Assembly: GCA_947475875.1 (NCBI GenBank)
Contig: CANJME010000009.1
Location: 46,874-110,873 of the forward strand
Length of the DNA: 64,000 nucleotides
Reading direction: 5' to 3'
Source: Caulobacteraceae bacterium
Lineage (GTDB): Bacteria > Pseudomonadota > Alphaproteobacteria > Caulobacterales > Caulobacteraceae
Each line of letters begins with the position of its first letter. The stretch's first letter is position 1. The position numbers and the translations under genes were made by a program. The notes under the pieces were generated by a model. That model did no database searches and was not told the origin of the DNA. It saw nothing but the letters and a program-made list of their open reading frames with translations. This document shows positions 24,067-34,187 of this stretch, in pieces.

Positions 24067-26649
24067 ATGCCGCGCTACAATCCCAAAGAGACCGAACCCC
24101 GGTGGCGCGCCGCCTGGGAGCGCGAGATGATTTTCCGCGCCCGCTCGCCCGCCGAAGCCGCCGGTCAGCCCAAATGGTATGTCCTGGAGATGTTTCCCTA
24201 CCCGTCGGGGAAGCTGCACATGGGCCATGTGCGCAACTACGCCATGGGCGATGTGGTCGCCCGCTACAAGCGCGCCAGGGGCTTTAATGTCCTGCACCCC
24301 ATGGGCTGGGACGCTTTCGGCATGCCGGCCGAGAACGCCGCCATGGAAAGCGGCGTCCACCCGAAGGTCGCGACCTACGCCCAGATCGCCAATATGCGAA
24401 GCCAGCTCAAAACGCTTGGCCTGGCGCTCGACTGGGACCGCGAATTCGCCACCTGCGATCCGGAGTACTACGGCAAGCAGCAGGCCTGGTTCCTGAAGCT
24501 CCTGAGGTCGGGCCTGGTCTACCGCAAGGAATCCGAGGTCAACTGGGACCCGGTCGACATGACCGTGCTGGCCAACGAACAGGTCGAGGACGGCCGCGGC
24601 TGGCGCTCCGGCGCCCTGGTTGAACGGCGCAAGCTGACGCAATGGTTCCTGCGCATCACGCAATATTCCGATGAGCTGCTGAAAGGCCTGGAGGAACTGC
24701 CCCGCTGGCCTGAAAAGGTGCGGCTGATGCAGGAAAACTGGATCGGCAAGTCGCGCGGCCTGCGGATGACCTTTGCTTTCGAAGGCGTGGCCCCGCAGGG
24801 GTTTGAAGGGGGCGTTTCGGTCTACACCACCCGGCCTGATACCCTGTTTGGCGCAAGCTTCATCGCCATCGCCGCCGACCACCCTCTGGCTCAAAGCCTC
24901 GCCGCGGCCGATGCGAAGGCCGCCGCCTTCGTCGCCGACTGCAAGAAGGGCGGGGTTTCAGCTGCCGACATCGAGACGGCGGAAAAAATGGGCTACGACA
25001 CGGGCCTGAAGGTCCGCCATCCGTTCGTGGACGGCCAGAGCCTGCCCGTCTGGATCGCCAATTTCGTGCTGATGGACTACGGGACCGGCGCCATATTCGG
25101 CTGCCCCGCCCACGATCAGCGCGACCTCGATTTCGCCCGCAAGTATGACCTTGCGGTACGGCCGGTGGTCATACCGGCCGGCGAAGACGCCCCAACCTTC
25201 GCCGTCGGCAAGGAGGCCTATGTCGGCCCCGGCAAGCTCGCCAATTCCGACTTCCTCGACGGGCTTGAAGTTGAGGCGGCCAAAGCCGAAGCGATTTCCC
25301 GCATCGAGGCGAAAGGCCAGGGGCAGGGCGCGACAGTTTTCCGCCTGCGCGACTGGGGCGTCTCGCGCCAGCGCTATTGGGGCTGCCCGATCCCGGTCAT
25401 TCACTGCGCCAAATGCGGCGTCGTGCCCGTTCCGGAAGATCAGCTGCCCGTCGTGCTGCCCGACGACGTCACCTTCGACGTGCCGGGCAATCCGCTCGCC
25501 CGCCATCCGGCCTGGAAGAACGCGCCCTGCCCATCCTGCGGCGGGGCGGCGACGCGCGAGACCGACACGCTGGACACCTTTGTCGACAGCTCCTGGTATT
25601 TCGCCCGTTTCACCAACCCGCGCGCCGCTGAGCCCATCGACAAGGTCGCCGCCGACTACTGGCTGCCGGTCGACAACTATATCGGCGGCGTCGAGCACGC
25701 GATCCTGCACCTGCTCTATTCGCGCTTCGTCACCCGGGCGCTGAAAGACGAGGGCCTGCTCTCCGTCGCCGAGCCATTCGATGGCCTGTTCACGCAAGGG
25801 ATGGTCACTCACGAAGCCTTCCAGTCGCGCAATGGCGAGTGGCTGACGCCCGACAGGATAGAAAAACGCGGGAATGAATGGGTCGATCGCGAACTCGGGA
25901 CCCCGGTCACCATGGTCGGCGTCGAGAAGATGTCGAAGTCCAAGAAGAACGTGGTCGCGCCGGAAGACATCTTCGAACAGTACGGCGTCGACGCCGCACG
26001 GCTGTTTGTGATGTCCGATTCACCGCCGGAGCGCGACGTGCAGTGGAGCACCGGCGGGGTCGAGGGCGCCTGGCGGTTCATCAACCGGGTCTGGACCGAG
26101 TTCGAAGCTCACGAGATCCCCGACGAAACGGTTGAGCAGGGCGATGACGCGGCCTCGACGGCGCTGACCCGCGCCACCCACCGGCTGATCAAGCAGGTGG
26201 GCGAATCCATCGAGCAGTTCCGGTTCAACACCGGCATCGCGCGTCTCTATGAATTCCTCAATGTCTTGAAGGCCAATCCGCCGATCGGCGCCGGGCCCGA
26301 CCTGATGGCCGCGCGCCACGCGGCGCTGTCGGCCTTCGCGCGCCTGATCGCGCCCTTCACCCCGCACCTGGCCGAAGAATGCTGGGCGCGCATCGGCGGG
26401 GAGGGCATGGCCTCGACCGCGCCCTGGCCCGTCTATCTGGAATCCCTCACCGTCGAGGACGAAAGGGTCCTGCCGATCCAGATCAACGGCAAACGCCGGG
26501 GCGAGATCACCGTGCCCGCGGGCCTGGCGGAACAGGAAGTTGAAAAGATCGCACTGGCGGACCCGGCCACCATGCGTCACCTTGAGGGACTTAGCGTTCG
26601 CAAGGTGATCGTGGTGAAAGACCGCATCGTCAACATCGTGGCCGGCTGA
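24067..26649 (+). CDS. leuS: Leucyl-tRNA synthetase
   Basis: Charges tRNA-Leu. The 860-residue protein is full length: HIGH-type motif HMGH at residues 51-54, an editing domain in the middle with a threonine-rich patch ([13 protein letters not shown]), a zinc-like CxxC...CxxC segment (CAKCG, CPSCG) and the KMSKS motif at 621-625. The C-terminal domain ends [12 protein letters not shown], typical of LeuS. The stop codon overlaps the lptE start (TGATG). Confidence 0.98.
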   Translation: MPRYNPKETEPRWRAAWEREMIFRARSPAEAAGQPKWYVLEMFPYPSGKLHMGHVRNYAMGDVVARYKRARGFNVLHPMGWDAFGMPAENAAMESGVHPKVATYAQIANMRSQLKTLGLALDWDREFATCDPEYYGKQQAWFLKLLRSGLVYRKESEVNWDPVDMTVLANEQVEDGRGWRSGALVERRKLTQWFLRITQYSDELLKGLEELPRWPEKVRLMQENWIGKSRGLRMTFAFEGVAPQGFEGGVSVYTTRPDTLFGASFIAIAADHPLAQSLAAADAKAAAFVADCKKGGVSAADIETAEKMGYDTGLKVRHPFVDGQSLPVWIANFVLMDYGTGAIFGCPAHDQRDLDFARKYDLAVRPVVIPAGEDAPTFAVGKEAYVGPGKLANSDFLDGLEVEAAKAEAISRIEAKGQGQGATVFRLRDWGVSRQRYWGCPIPVIHCAKCGVVPVPEDQLPVVLPDDVTFDVPGNPLARHPAWKNAPCPSCGGAATRETDTLDTFVDSSWYFARFTNPRAAEPIDKVAADYWLPVDNYIGGVEHAILHLLYSRFVTRALKDEGLLSVAEPFDGLFTQGMVTHEAFQSRNGEWLTPDRIEKRGNEWVDRELGTPVTMVGVEKMSKSKKNVVAPEDIFEQYGVDAARLFVMSDSPPERDVQWSTGGVEGAWRFINRVWTEFEAHEIPDETVEQGDDAASTALTRATHRLIKQVGESIEQFRFNTGIARLYEFLNVLKANPPIGAGPDLMAARHAALSAFARLIAPFTPHLAEECWARIGGEGMASTAPWPVYLESLTVEDERVLPIQINGKRRGEITVPAGLAEQEVEKIALADPATMRHLEGLSVRKVIVVKDRIVNIVAG

Positions 26650-27170
26650 TGATCAGGCGCGCCTTCATCGCCGGCAGCCTGATGACCGCGGCCCTGGGCC
26701 TTACGGCCTGCGGCTTCACGCCCCTCTACGCCACCGGCGGTGCGGCGGGCGGGCTGTCGGTCATCGAGATCATTACGCCCTCGGGCGATGTGCAAGCGCC
26801 GGACGGGCGCGCCGCCTATCTCCTGCGCGAACAATTGAACGACGCCTTGGCCCGCGACCAGGCCAGGCCCGCCGTCTACCGCCTGACCATCTCCAGCCTG
26901 GCGGAAACCCGCGATCCGCGCGGCCTTGGCCCCACCAACGTCGCCAGCCGCTATGAGCTGTCCCTGCGGGTGGAATACACCCTCAATGAAATCGCCGGCG
27001 GACGTGAACTCCAGAAGGGCGCCCAGACCGTGCTGGTCTCCTATCCTGCCGTCACCCCGCCCTATGCCGGCGTCGTCGCCCAGCGGGACAGCCAACAGCG
27101 CGCGGCGGCTGAGGCGGCGCGCCGCATAAGGCTCGACCTGGCGGAATACTTCCTAAAAACAAAATTTTAG
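26649..27170 (+). CDS. lptE: LPS-assembly lipoprotein LptE
   Basis: Partner of LptD in inserting lipopolysaccharide into the outer membrane. The 173-residue lipoprotein has a signal sequence with lipobox LTACGF (Cys20) and the usual LptE opening GFTPLYA. It is translationally coupled to leuS and followed by holA after one base; the leuS-lptE-holA order is widespread in Gram-negative bacteria and supports the call more than the weakly conserved sequence does. Confidence 0.9.
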   Translation: MIRRAFIAGSLMTAALGLTACGFTPLYATGGAAGGLSVIEIITPSGDVQAPDGRAAYLLREQLNDALARDQARPAVYRLTISSLAETRDPRGLGPTNVASRYELSLRVEYTLNEIAGGRELQKGAQTVLVSYPAVTPPYAGVVAQRDSQQRAAAEAARRIRLDLAEYFLKTKF

Positions 27171-27171
27171 C

Positions 27172-28227
27172 ATGATCCTGAGCAAGCGGCCCGAGGTCGA
27201 GCGTTTCTTGAAGGATCCTCCTTCGGACGTTCGCGCCGCCCTGCTTTACGGCCGCGATCGGGGCGGGGTGCGCGAGCGGGCCGACGCCCTGGCGGCCAAA
27301 GCCACCGAGCGTCCTGATGATCCTTTCGACGTCGCCGTCCTCACCGACAGCGACGTCACTTCGGACGGCGCGCGGCTGGAGGCCGAGCTCTCGGCCCAGT
27401 CGATGATGGGCGGCCGCAGGCTGATCCGCCTGCGCCTTTCCGACGACCGCGCCGCTGCCGACCGCGCCGCGGCCGAGGCGCTCAAGGCTCACCTCGACGG
27501 GGCCTACAACCCGGCCGCCTTCTTCCTGATTGAGGCGGGCGCCCTGGGCCGCGACAGCGCCCTGCGAGGGGCGGCCGAAAAGGCCAAAGCCGGCGCCGTG
27601 GCCATACCCTGTTACGAGGACGAGACCGGCGACGTGGCGCGCATGACCCGCGAGGCGCTTCACAAGGAGGGCGTTTCCCTCACCGGTGAGGCGCTGGAGC
27701 TCTTCGCCGCGCGCCTGCCGGCCGAGCGCGGCGTCGCCCGCCAGGAAATCGAGCGGCTGATCCTCTATCTCGGCCCCGGCAGCGGCGCGCTCGCCACGCC
27801 CGCCGATCTTGAACCCTTTCTGGGCGTTGAGCCTGAGGCCTCCCTCGCCGACGCCGCCCAGGACGCCTTCGGTGGCCGGCTGAGAGCCGCACAGGCGGGG
27901 TTGCGCCGCGCGGCCCAGGAAGGCGAGAGCGGGCCCGCGGCCGTGCGCGCCATGGGGTACTACCTGGCCCGACTGCGTAAGGCTCTCACCCAGCACGCGG
28001 CTGGCAAGGGCCTGGCCGAAGCCGCCAAATCGGCCGGCGTGTTCTGGAAGAACGAACGCGAATTCCTGCGTCAGGCCAGGGCCTGGCAACTGTCCGCCCT
28101 CGACGCGCTCAACGCCGAGGTGCTGAGCGCCGACCGAGCCTGCAAGCAGACCGGCAGCCCGGACGAGCTGATCGCCGAACGCCTGACGCTATCGATCGCC
28201 GGGAAGGCCCGGCGACTAGGGCTCTGA
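27172..28227 (+). CDS. holA: DNA polymerase III delta subunit
   Basis: Clamp-loader subunit that opens the beta clamp. The 351-residue protein has the expected three-domain form: an N-terminal AAA-like domain (ALLYGRDRGGVRERADALA), an internal segment (QSMMGGRRLIRLRLSDD) and the helical C-terminal domain (AMGYYLARLRKAL). The 3' end overlaps the convergent aquaporin gene by 12 bp, an unusual junction that suggests the arsenic genes arrived later. Confidence 0.93.
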   Translation: MILSKRPEVERFLKDPPSDVRAALLYGRDRGGVRERADALAAKATERPDDPFDVAVLTDSDVTSDGARLEAELSAQSMMGGRRLIRLRLSDDRAAADRAAAEALKAHLDGAYNPAAFFLIEAGALGRDSALRGAAEKAKAGAVAIPCYEDETGDVARMTREALHKEGVSLTGEALELFAARLPAERGVARQEIERLILYLGPGSGALATPADLEPFLGVEPEASLADAAQDAFGGRLRAAQAGLRRAAQEGESGPAAVRAMGYYLARLRKALTQHAAGKGLAEAAKSAGVFWKNEREFLRQARAWQLSALDALNAEVLSADRACKQTGSPDELIAERLTLSIAGKARRLGL

Positions 28228-28887
28228 TTTCTTCCCCAGCAGCCAACCAAATACCAGCATCGCCGCGCCCGCCCCAGCGAACTGCGCGACGAAGAACGCC
28301 GGAGCCGACGACGGCGCGATGCCGGCGAAGGTATCCGACAGGGTCCGGGCGAGCGTCACGGCCGGATTGGCGAAGGACGTCGAGGCGGTGAACCAGTAGG
28401 CGGCGGTGATGTAGAGCCCTACCGCGATCGCGGTGAAGTCGGGCCTGTGGCGTTGGGTCGACAGGATGGTGGCGATGAGGCCGAAAGTGGCGACAAATTC
28501 GGAAAACGCCTGGGCCGGGCCGTCGCGCAACTTCGTGGACAGCTGCAGCACCGGCTCGCCGAACATCAGGTGCGCCACCCAGACCCCGAGAATCGCTCCG
28601 ATAACCTGGGCGGCGACGTAACCTGCGCCCGCCCCCCAGCCGGTGTCTCTGCGCAGCGCCATGACCAGGGTGACCGCCGGATTGAAGTGAGCGCCCGAGA
28701 GGGGGCCGAAAACGGTAATCAGGACAATCAGGCCGGCGCCGGTCGCCAGGGTATTGCCAAGTAGGGCCAGAGCGACATTGCCGCCCGCCAACTGCTCGCC
28801 CATGACCCCCGAGCCGATGACGATGGCGAGGAGCATACCCGTCCCGATCGCCTCCGCGGCCAGGCGGCGGGATAGGGAGGCGGTCAA
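28216..28887 (-). CDS. Aquaporin/MIP family channel (AqpS-like) of the arsenic cluster
   Basis: A 223-residue membrane protein with six helices and both pore NPA motifs (GAHFNPAVTL and TSFANPAVTLA). In rhizobia an aquaglyceroporin (AqpS) replaces the arsenite pump in ars operons: arsenate is reduced by ArsC and arsenite leaves through the channel. Here it is the last gene of arsR-arsC-aquaporin, overlapping arsC by 4 bp. The role is inferred from this context; no arsB or acr3 is present. Confidence 0.88.
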   Translation of the reverse strand: MTASLSRRLAAEAIGTGMLLAIVIGSGVMGEQLAGGNVALALLGNTLATGAGLIVLITVFGPLSGAHFNPAVTLVMALRRDTGWGAGAGYVAAQVIGAILGVWVAHLMFGEPVLQLSTKLRDGPAQAFSEFVATFGLIATILSTQRHRPDFTAIAVGLYITAAYWFTASTSFANPAVTLARTLSDTFAGIAPSSAPAFFVAQFAGAGAAMLVFGWLLGKKSEP

Positions 28888-29405
28888 GCGCCCACGTCTT
28901 TCGTCTTGCCGATAGCTTCAAGCCGGCGTTGCAGAGACATCCCGTCGAGGCTCTCCATCGGCAGGCTGGTGAAGATGTTGATGCGGTTCCACAGCATCCG
29001 GTAGGCGTCGGCGAAGGCGAGCGCGATCTCGGCGTCGTTGCCGGTCGCCGCGGCGGGATCGGGCAAGCCCCAGTGGGCGCTCATCGGCTGGCCGGGCCAG
29101 ATGGGACAGACTTCGTTGGCGGCATTGTCACAGACAGTGAAGACGAAATCGAGCTTCGGCGCGCCCGCCGCGGCGAACTCTTCCCAGTTCTTCGAGCGCA
29201 GGGCGTCCGTAGGATAGTTATAGTTTTCAAGGAGATGGAGGGCGTGGGGATTGACCTCGCCCTTCGGCATCGATCCGGCCGACCAGGCCTTGAAGCGCCC
29301 CGCGCCCAGGCGATTGAGGATCGCCTCGGCGAGGATCGAACGCGCCGAGTTGCCGGTGCAGAGGAACAGGCCATTGAGTGGCGCGGGGGCGTCCTTGCCG
29401 GTCAT
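28884..29405 (-). CDS. arsC: Arsenate reductase, low-molecular-weight phosphatase type
   Basis: Reduces arsenate to arsenite with a cysteine relay. The 173-residue protein has the phosphatase-like P-loop near the N-terminus (LFLCTGNSARS) and later cysteines (TVCDNAANEVC) that fit the redox relay, and the conserved HWGLPDPA. The frame extends further upstream, but MTGKDAPAP is the natural start. It follows arsR by about 10 bp and overlaps the aquaporin gene start. Confidence 0.93.
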   Translation of the reverse strand: MTGKDAPAPLNGLFLCTGNSARSILAEAILNRLGAGRFKAWSAGSMPKGEVNPHALHLLENYNYPTDALRSKNWEEFAAAGAPKLDFVFTVCDNAANEVCPIWPGQPMSAHWGLPDPAAATGNDAEIALAFADAYRMLWNRINIFTSLPMESLDGMSLQRRLEAIGKTKDVGA

Positions 29406-29415
29406 TGGGGTCTCC

Positions 29416-29760
29416 CTAGGCTGGGCAGCAAGCGGCCCGATTGGCCAGCTCAGTGATGGGCGCGCAAACCTCGGGTCGGCCGCCGCAACAGTCCTGCATG
29501 AGAAAGGCGAGCAGGCCGGCCATCTGCGCATAGGCCGCCGCATAGATGATCGAGCGGCCGTCGCGTCGGGAGGTGACCAGGTGGGCGTGGTTCAGAATAT
29601 TGAGATTGGCCGACAGGCTGTTGGGCAGGACGTCCAATTGGCGGGCGATCTCGCCGGCGGAAAGCCCTTCGCGGCCGGCTTCGACCAGCAGGCGGAAAAC
29701 GGCCAGACGCCCTTCATGGGCCAGGGCGGAAAGGGTACCGGTCGCTGATTGCAGGTCCAT
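29416..29760 (-). CDS. arsR: ArsR-family arsenic-responsive repressor
   Basis: A 114-residue winged-helix repressor: LSALAHEGRLAVFRLLVEAG, AGEIARQLDVLPNSLSANL (recognition helix) and the wing RRDGRSIIYAA. Cysteines near the C-terminus (DCCGGRPEVC and AACCPA) are candidate arsenite ligands, unlike the ELCVCDL site of E. coli ArsR, placing it in a different metal-site subgroup. First gene of the arsR-arsC-aquaporin unit. Confidence 0.92.
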   Translation of the reverse strand: MDLQSATGTLSALAHEGRLAVFRLLVEAGREGLSAGEIARQLDVLPNSLSANLNILNHAHLVTSRRDGRSIIYAAAYAQMAGLLAFLMQDCCGGRPEVCAPITELANRAACCPA

Positions 29761-29762
29761 AC

Positions 29763-29778
29763 TTCCATATTACTGGAA
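29763..29778 (-). promoter_or_regulatory. ArsR operator candidate
   Basis: Inverted repeat TTCCA-N6-TGGAA in an AT-rich stretch immediately before the arsR start codon, where binding would give autorepression of the cassette. Confidence 0.6.
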
Positions 29779-29800
29779 ATATACGACAGTTAGAAGACGC

Positions 29801-29928
29801 CTTTCCCTCCCGCTCGTCGGGAGGGTGGATCGTCACACTGCGCCGAGACGGGTGGGCGAGTCGGAACGGCCGGTTGCCCCCCCCTGGCCGCTACGCGCCC
29901 TGTCCCCCCCGACAAGCGGGAGGGAAAG
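29801..29928. repeat. CCCTCCCG-type inverted repeat pair, copy 1
   Basis: Left arm CTTTCCCTCCCGCTCGTCGG (29801-29820) and right arm CCCGACAAGCGGGAGGGAAA (29908-29927) are near-perfect complements. Each arm also has its own small hairpin (CCCTCCCG with CGGGAGGG), followed inward by GGTGG...ACGGGTGGGC. The same unit occurs at 40107-40219. It lies between the ars promoter and the parB 3' end. Confidence 0.75.
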
Positions 29929-29933
29929 AGGGA

Positions 29934-30791
29934 TTAACTCCCCGCGCCCAACTTCTTCGCCACGTCCTCGAGTTGCTCGAGCGTCTGGTAGTGGATACGC
30001 AGCGAGCCCTTGCCGCCCTTGTCCTTGATCTCGACTTTCAGACCGAGGGCGTCGGCGAGGCGTTTTTCAAAAGCCTGGGTGTCGACAGACTTCAGGGTCG
30101 TGGCGCGCGGCGCGCGGCCCTTGGCGATGGCCTCGGTTTCGCGGACGTTCAGGCCCTGCTCGACAATGCGCATCGCCATGGCCTCGGGATTGTCGGCCCC
30201 CAATACCGCGCGCGCATGACCCGCGGTCAATTTACCAGACAATACAAGGTCTTGAACCGTTTTTGGCAAAGCCAGAAGCCGCACGGTGTTGGCCACGTGG
30301 CTGCGGCTCTTGCCGATCGTGCCGGCAATCTCTTCCTGGGTGCGGCCGAAGGCGTCCATCAGATTGCGATAGCCCTGCGCCTCCTCGATGGCGTTGAGGT
30401 CCGCGCGTTGAACATTCTCCAGTATGGCGATTTCGAGGGCTTCGGCGTCATCAAGCTCGCGGACCACGATGGGCAACTCGCGCAGGCCTGCCCGCTGCGC
30501 CGCCCTCCAGCGCCGCTCGCCGGCGACGATCTGGTACTCACCCTCGGCCCCGGCCACCGGCCGCACGAGGATCGGCTGCAAGAGGCCCTTGCTGCGAATA
30601 GACTCGGCCAGTTCGTCGATCTCGGCCTCGCCGAAGACGCGCCGCGGCTGATCGGGGTTGCGGCGGATCAGCTCGATCGGCGCAAGGCGCCGTCCGTCGC
30701 CGAACGGCGAGGCGGCCAGCACAGCCGGGTCCTGGGTTTCTCCCAGCAGTGCCGCCAGCCCCCGGCCCAATCCTCGTTTTTGATCGCTCAT
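29934..30791 (-). CDS. parB: Chromosome partitioning protein ParB
   Basis: CTP-dependent DNA clamp that loads at parS sites and segregates the origin. The 285-residue protein opens with KRGLGRGLAALLG (ParA-stimulating region), then the CTP-binding domain (NPDQPRR, AGERRWRAAQRAG), the parS-reading HTH (TQEEIAGTIGKSRSHVANTVRLL) and a C-terminal dimer domain. The start MSDQKRGLG is preferred over an upstream in-frame extension. Two perfect parS sites lie 2.4-3.4 kb away. Confidence 0.97.
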   Translation of the reverse strand: MSDQKRGLGRGLAALLGETQDPAVLAASPFGDGRRLAPIELIRRNPDQPRRVFGEAEIDELAESIRSKGLLQPILVRPVAGAEGEYQIVAGERRWRAAQRAGLRELPIVVRELDDAEALEIAILENVQRADLNAIEEAQGYRNLMDAFGRTQEEIAGTIGKSRSHVANTVRLLALPKTVQDLVLSGKLTAGHARAVLGADNPEAMAMRIVEQGLNVRETEAIAKGRAPRATTLKSVDTQAFEKRLADALGLKVEIKDKGGKGSLRIHYQTLEQLEDVAKKLGAGS

Positions 30792-30813
30792 CTGCTTTTC
30801 GCTCCGAAATCCC

Positions 30814-31626
30814 TCAGGCCGCGCGCGCCTGGCGGGCCCTTTCCTGAGTGACGAGTTCACGGGCGAGCTGCAGATAGGCCTGGCTGCCCGCGCAGGCCAG
30901 GTCGTAGATCAGCGCCGGCTTGCCGTGACTTGGCGCCTCGGAAACCCTGACGTTTCTTGGGATTTTCGTCTGATAGACCACCTCGCCGAAGTGGGCGCGG
31001 ACATCGCTCTCCACCTGGCCCGAAAGGCTGTTCCGCTTGTCGAACATGGTCAGGACAATACCCTGGATTTCCAGCCGAGGATTGAGACTCGCCCTCACCG
31101 CCTCGACAGTGCGCATAAGCTGGGACAGGCCCTCCAGCGCGAAGAACTCGGCCTGCAGCGGCACCAGCACCGCGTCGGCCGCGGCCATCGCGTTGACGGT
31201 GAGCACATTGAGCGACGGCGGGCAGTCGATCAGCACATAGGTAAAGCGCGCCTCACCCTCGGCCTCCCGCAACGGCCCCAGCGCATCCTTCAGGCGGTAG
31301 GAGCGGTGCGTGTCATTGGCCAGCTCCAACTCGACGCCGGACAGATCCGGATCGGAGGGCGCGATAAAAAGCCCGGTGATCGCCGTCGGCAGCGCCGCTT
31401 CGGTCAGTGAGTTGTCGCCCAGGATGACGTCATAGCTGGTGATCTTGCGATCGGCCCGCGGGATGCCCAAACCGGTTGTAGCGTTGCCCTGCGGGTCGAG
31501 ATCGATGACCAGCACCCGCTCGCCGATGGCCGCCAGGGCCGTGGCGAGATTGATCGCCGTGGTGGTCTTGCCCACCCCGCCCTTCTGGTTGGACACCGAC
31601 AAAACGCGCAAGGCTTTAGCGGGCAC
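30814..31626 (-). CDS. parA: Chromosome partitioning ATPase ParA
   Basis: Walker-type ATPase that moves ParB-bound origins. The 270-residue protein has the deviant Walker A KGGVGKTT at residues 15-22, VLVIDLDPQGNATTG and the Walker B stretch YVLIDCPPSLNVLT. The gene overlaps rsmG by 11 bp and precedes parB by 22 bp, forming the usual rsmG-parA-parB unit near the origin. Confidence 0.97.
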   Translation of the reverse strand: MPAKALRVLSVSNQKGGVGKTTTAINLATALAAIGERVLVIDLDPQGNATTGLGIPRADRKITSYDVILGDNSLTEAALPTAITGLFIAPSDPDLSGVELELANDTHRSYRLKDALGPLREAEGEARFTYVLIDCPPSLNVLTVNAMAAADAVLVPLQAEFFALEGLSQLMRTVEAVRASLNPRLEIQGIVLTMFDKRNSLSGQVESDVRAHFGEVVYQTKIPRNVRVSEAPSHGKPALIYDLACAGSQAYLQLARELVTQERARQARAA

Positions 31627-32254
31627 GGACGCCTCCCTTGACCACCACGAGCCGGCCGGACGCGTCGCTCAGACTGGGCTTCAGGCTGTAGTCGAAGGTC
31701 CAGCGGGTCTTGGCCTCGAGGATTTCGGCCTCCACATCCCGCCCCTTGAAGAAATAACCCGTCGCCCCGCTCATCAGATAGGGCCGGGCATAGCCTACCA
31801 GGCGAATGAGCGGCGCGCAGGCCCGGGCGGTGACGATATCCACGGTCATTTTGAGCTCTTCGGCCCGGGCGTTGTGGACCGTGGCCGGCAGATCGAGCGT
31901 TTTGACCACCTCGTTGAGGAATACGCAGCGCTTGGTGGTGCCCTCGATGAGGTGAACGCGTGAGCCGTCGCGGCCCTTCAGCAGGATCGCCAGAACAATC
32001 CCGGGAAATCCCGCGCCCGTGCCCAGATCGGCCCAGACCTCGGCCTTGGGCTCGAATTTCAGCAACTGGGCGCTGTCCCACGCGTGACGCGGCCAGAACT
32101 CGGCCAGGGCCGAGGGGCCGACGAGGTTCATCTTCTCGTTCCACTCGGTTAGCAGCTGCTTGAACGTGGCCAGATCGGCCATGTGCGAGGGCGCGGCGGC
32201 GGCGGCGGCCTGAAAACTCGCCGCGTCTATCACCATAAGGGATTCAGGCGGCAC
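31616..32254 (-). CDS. rsmG: 16S rRNA (guanine-527-N7)-methyltransferase
   Basis: Methylates G527 of 16S rRNA. The 212-residue protein has the SAM-binding motif [17 protein letters not shown] and flanking family motifs ([34 protein letters not shown]). It starts at a GTG that lies 11 bp inside the end of mnmG, so translation is probably coupled. Also known as gidB. Confidence 0.96.
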   Translation of the reverse strand: MPPESLMVIDAASFQAAAAAAPSHMADLATFKQLLTEWNEKMNLVGPSALAEFWPRHAWDSAQLLKFEPKAEVWADLGTGAGFPGIVLAILLKGRDGSRVHLIEGTTKRCVFLNEVVKTLDLPATVHNARAEELKMTVDIVTARACAPLIRLVGYARPYLMSGATGYFFKGRDVEAEILEAKTRWTFDYSLKPSLSDASGRLVVVKGGVRAR

Positions 32255-34097
32255 GGGGGCGCCTGACGTGAACCAGAAGCGCGGTCAGGGCGCCGGGCGT
32301 GACGCCCTCAATTCGGCCGGCCTGGCCGAGGGTCTGCGGGCGGATGGCGGCCAGTTTGGTGCGCGCCTCGTTGGAGAGTCCGCCGACAGATGAATAGTCG
32401 AGATCCTCCGGCAGGCGCAGGTTCTCATCGCGCCGGAACGCCTCCACATCGGCGGTCTGGCGATCGAGATAGCCGGCGTAGGCCGCGTCGATTTCCACCT
32501 GTTCGCGGATAGCGGCCGGCCACTCGCCGATAGACGGCCAGACAGCGGCCAACTGATCGAATGAGATATCCGGATAGGCCAGCAGTTGGGTCAGGGAGCG
32601 GCGCTGGCCATCGGCATTGACCTTGAAACCGTGCGCGGCGGCCTCTTTCGGCGAAAGGGTGAGCTTGGCGCTCTCGGCGCGAGCAGCCTCCAGCGCCCGC
32701 GCCTTATCCGCAAAGGCTTTGGCGCGTTCGGGTCCGACGCAGCCAAGGCTTACGCCCAGGGGCGTCAGGCGCTGGTCGGCGTTGTCGGCGCGCAGGATCA
32801 GGCGGAACTCGGCGCGGGAGGTGAACATGCGATAGGGTTCGGTGACGCCCCGGGTCACCAGGTCGTCGATCATCACCCCGATGTAGCCCTGGTCGCGGGC
32901 GATGCTGACCGGCTCGGCGCCGGAAGCCGCCCGGGCGGCGTTGAGGCCCGCAATCAGGCCTTGCGCGCCGGCTTCTTCATAACCGGTGGTGCCGTTAATC
33001 TGGCCGGCCAGATAGAGGCCTGGCAGGCGCTTGACCTCGAGGGCGGGCGAAAGCTCACGCGGATCGACGTAGTCATATTCGATCGCATAGCCGTGGCGGC
33101 GGACCACCACGTTCTCAAGGCCCGGAATGGTCCGCAGAAACGCGTCCTGTGTTTCACGTGAAACAGAGGTCGAGATACCGTTCGGATAGACGGTGTCGTC
33201 GTCAAGGCCCTCCGGCTCCAGAAAGATCTGGTGGCTGGTGCGGTCGGCGAAGCGCACCACCTTGTCCTCAATGGAGGGGCAATAGCGCGGCCCGCGCCCA
33301 GTCAGCTTGCCGCCATAGACGGCCGATTCCGACAGGCGGTCGGCGATGATCCGGTGGGTCTCTTCCGTGGTGTAGGTGACGCCACAGGCGACCTGCGGAT
33401 TGGTGATTTCCTTGGTCAGGAAGGAAAACGGCACGGGATCGGCGTCGGCTTCCTGCCGCTCCAGCTCGTTCCAGGCGATGGACGAGCCGACCAGCCGCGC
33501 CGGCGTACCCGTCTTCAGGCGGCCCATGGCCAAACCCAGGCCATAAAGCCGGTCGGAAAGCCCGATCGACGGCGCCTCGCCGACCCGGCCGGCCGCCGTG
33601 CGCTCCTCGCCGCAATGGATGACGCCCTTGAGGAAGGTGCCGGTAGTCAGCACAGTGCGCAGCGCGCCATAGGTTTGGCCGCCGGCCCCGACCGCGCCGG
33701 CGACGACGCCGTCCTTAACGATCAGGTCTTCGACCGCGTCGGCGACGATTTCCAGATTGGGATAGTCCGCCAGCTCGGTCTGCACAGCCTGGCGATACAG
33801 TTTGCGGTCGATCTGCGCCCGGGGGCCGCGCACGGCCGGTCCGCGCGAGCGGTTGAGCATGCGGAACTGAATGCCGGCCGCATCGGCCATCCGGCCCATC
33901 AGCCCGTCCAGCGCATCGATTTCCCGGACCAGATGGCCTTTGCCCAGGCCGCCGATAGCCGGGTTACAGCTCATTTCGCCTATGGTTTCGACCTTGTGGG
34001 TGAGCAACAGGGTGCGCGCGCCAAACCGCGCCGCGGCCGCCGCCGCTTCACACCCGGCGTGTCCGCCGCCAATAACAATGACGTCCCAGGAGGCCAT
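32244..34097 (-). CDS. mnmG: tRNA uridine-34 carboxymethylaminomethyl enzyme, FAD subunit
   Basis: With MnmE it modifies the wobble uridine of several tRNAs. The 617-residue flavoprotein has the FAD motif [12 protein letters not shown] at the N-terminus, [14 protein letters not shown], the cysteine-containing segment VHVRR-type C-terminus and the family blocks [13 protein letters not shown] and [11 protein letters not shown]. Length is normal. A perfect parS site (33150-33165) lies inside the coding sequence, encoding part of a serine-valine-serine stretch. Confidence 0.97.
   Translation of the reverse strand: MASWDVIVIGGGHAGCEAAAAAARFGARTLLLTHKVETIGEMSCNPAIGGLGKGHLVREIDALDGLMGRMADAAGIQFRMLNRSRGPAVRGPRAQIDRKLYRQAVQTELADYPNLEIVADAVEDLIVKDGVVAGAVGAGGQTYGALRTVLTTGTFLKGVIHCGEERTAAGRVGEAPSIGLSDRLYGLGLAMGRLKTGTPARLVGSSIAWNELERQEADADPVPFSFLTKEITNPQVACGVTYTTEETHRIIADRLSESAVYGGKLTGRGPRYCPSIEDKVVRFADRTSHQIFLEPEGLDDDTVYPNGISTSVSRETQDAFLRTIPGLENVVVRRHGYAIEYDYVDPRELSPALEVKRLPGLYLAGQINGTTGYEEAGAQGLIAGLNAARAASGAEPVSIARDQGYIGVMIDDLVTRGVTEPYRMFTSRAEFRLILRADNADQRLTPLGVSLGCVGPERAKAFADKARALEAARAESAKLTLSPKEAAAHGFKVNADGQRRSLTQLLAYPDISFDQLAAVWPSIGEWPAAIREQVEIDAAYAGYLDRQTADVEAFRRDENLRLPEDLDYSSVGGLSNEARTKLAAIRPQTLGQAGRIEGVTPGALTALLVHVRRPRAA
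33150..33165. other. parS site (ParB nucleation), inside mnmG
   Basis: TGTTTCACGTGAAACA, a perfect 16-bp palindrome identical to the widely conserved bacterial parS. It is embedded in the mnmG coding sequence, about 2.4 kb from parB and 11 kb from the origin. Confidence 0.95.
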
Positions 34098-34144
34098 GCG
34101 GCGGCTTATACGGTCAGGGGCGTCGAAGAGTCGAGCTTGACCGG

Positions 34145-34160
34145 TGTTTCACGTGAAACA
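34145..34160. other. parS site (ParB nucleation), between mnmG and mnmE
   Basis: A second perfect copy of TGTTTCACGTGAAACA, 995 bp from the first, in the 90-bp gap between mnmG and mnmE. Two closely spaced sites next to parAB mark the centromere-like region. Confidence 0.95.
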
Positions 34161-34187
34161 TCGCCGGCGTGGCGCCGCTCGAGCGGG

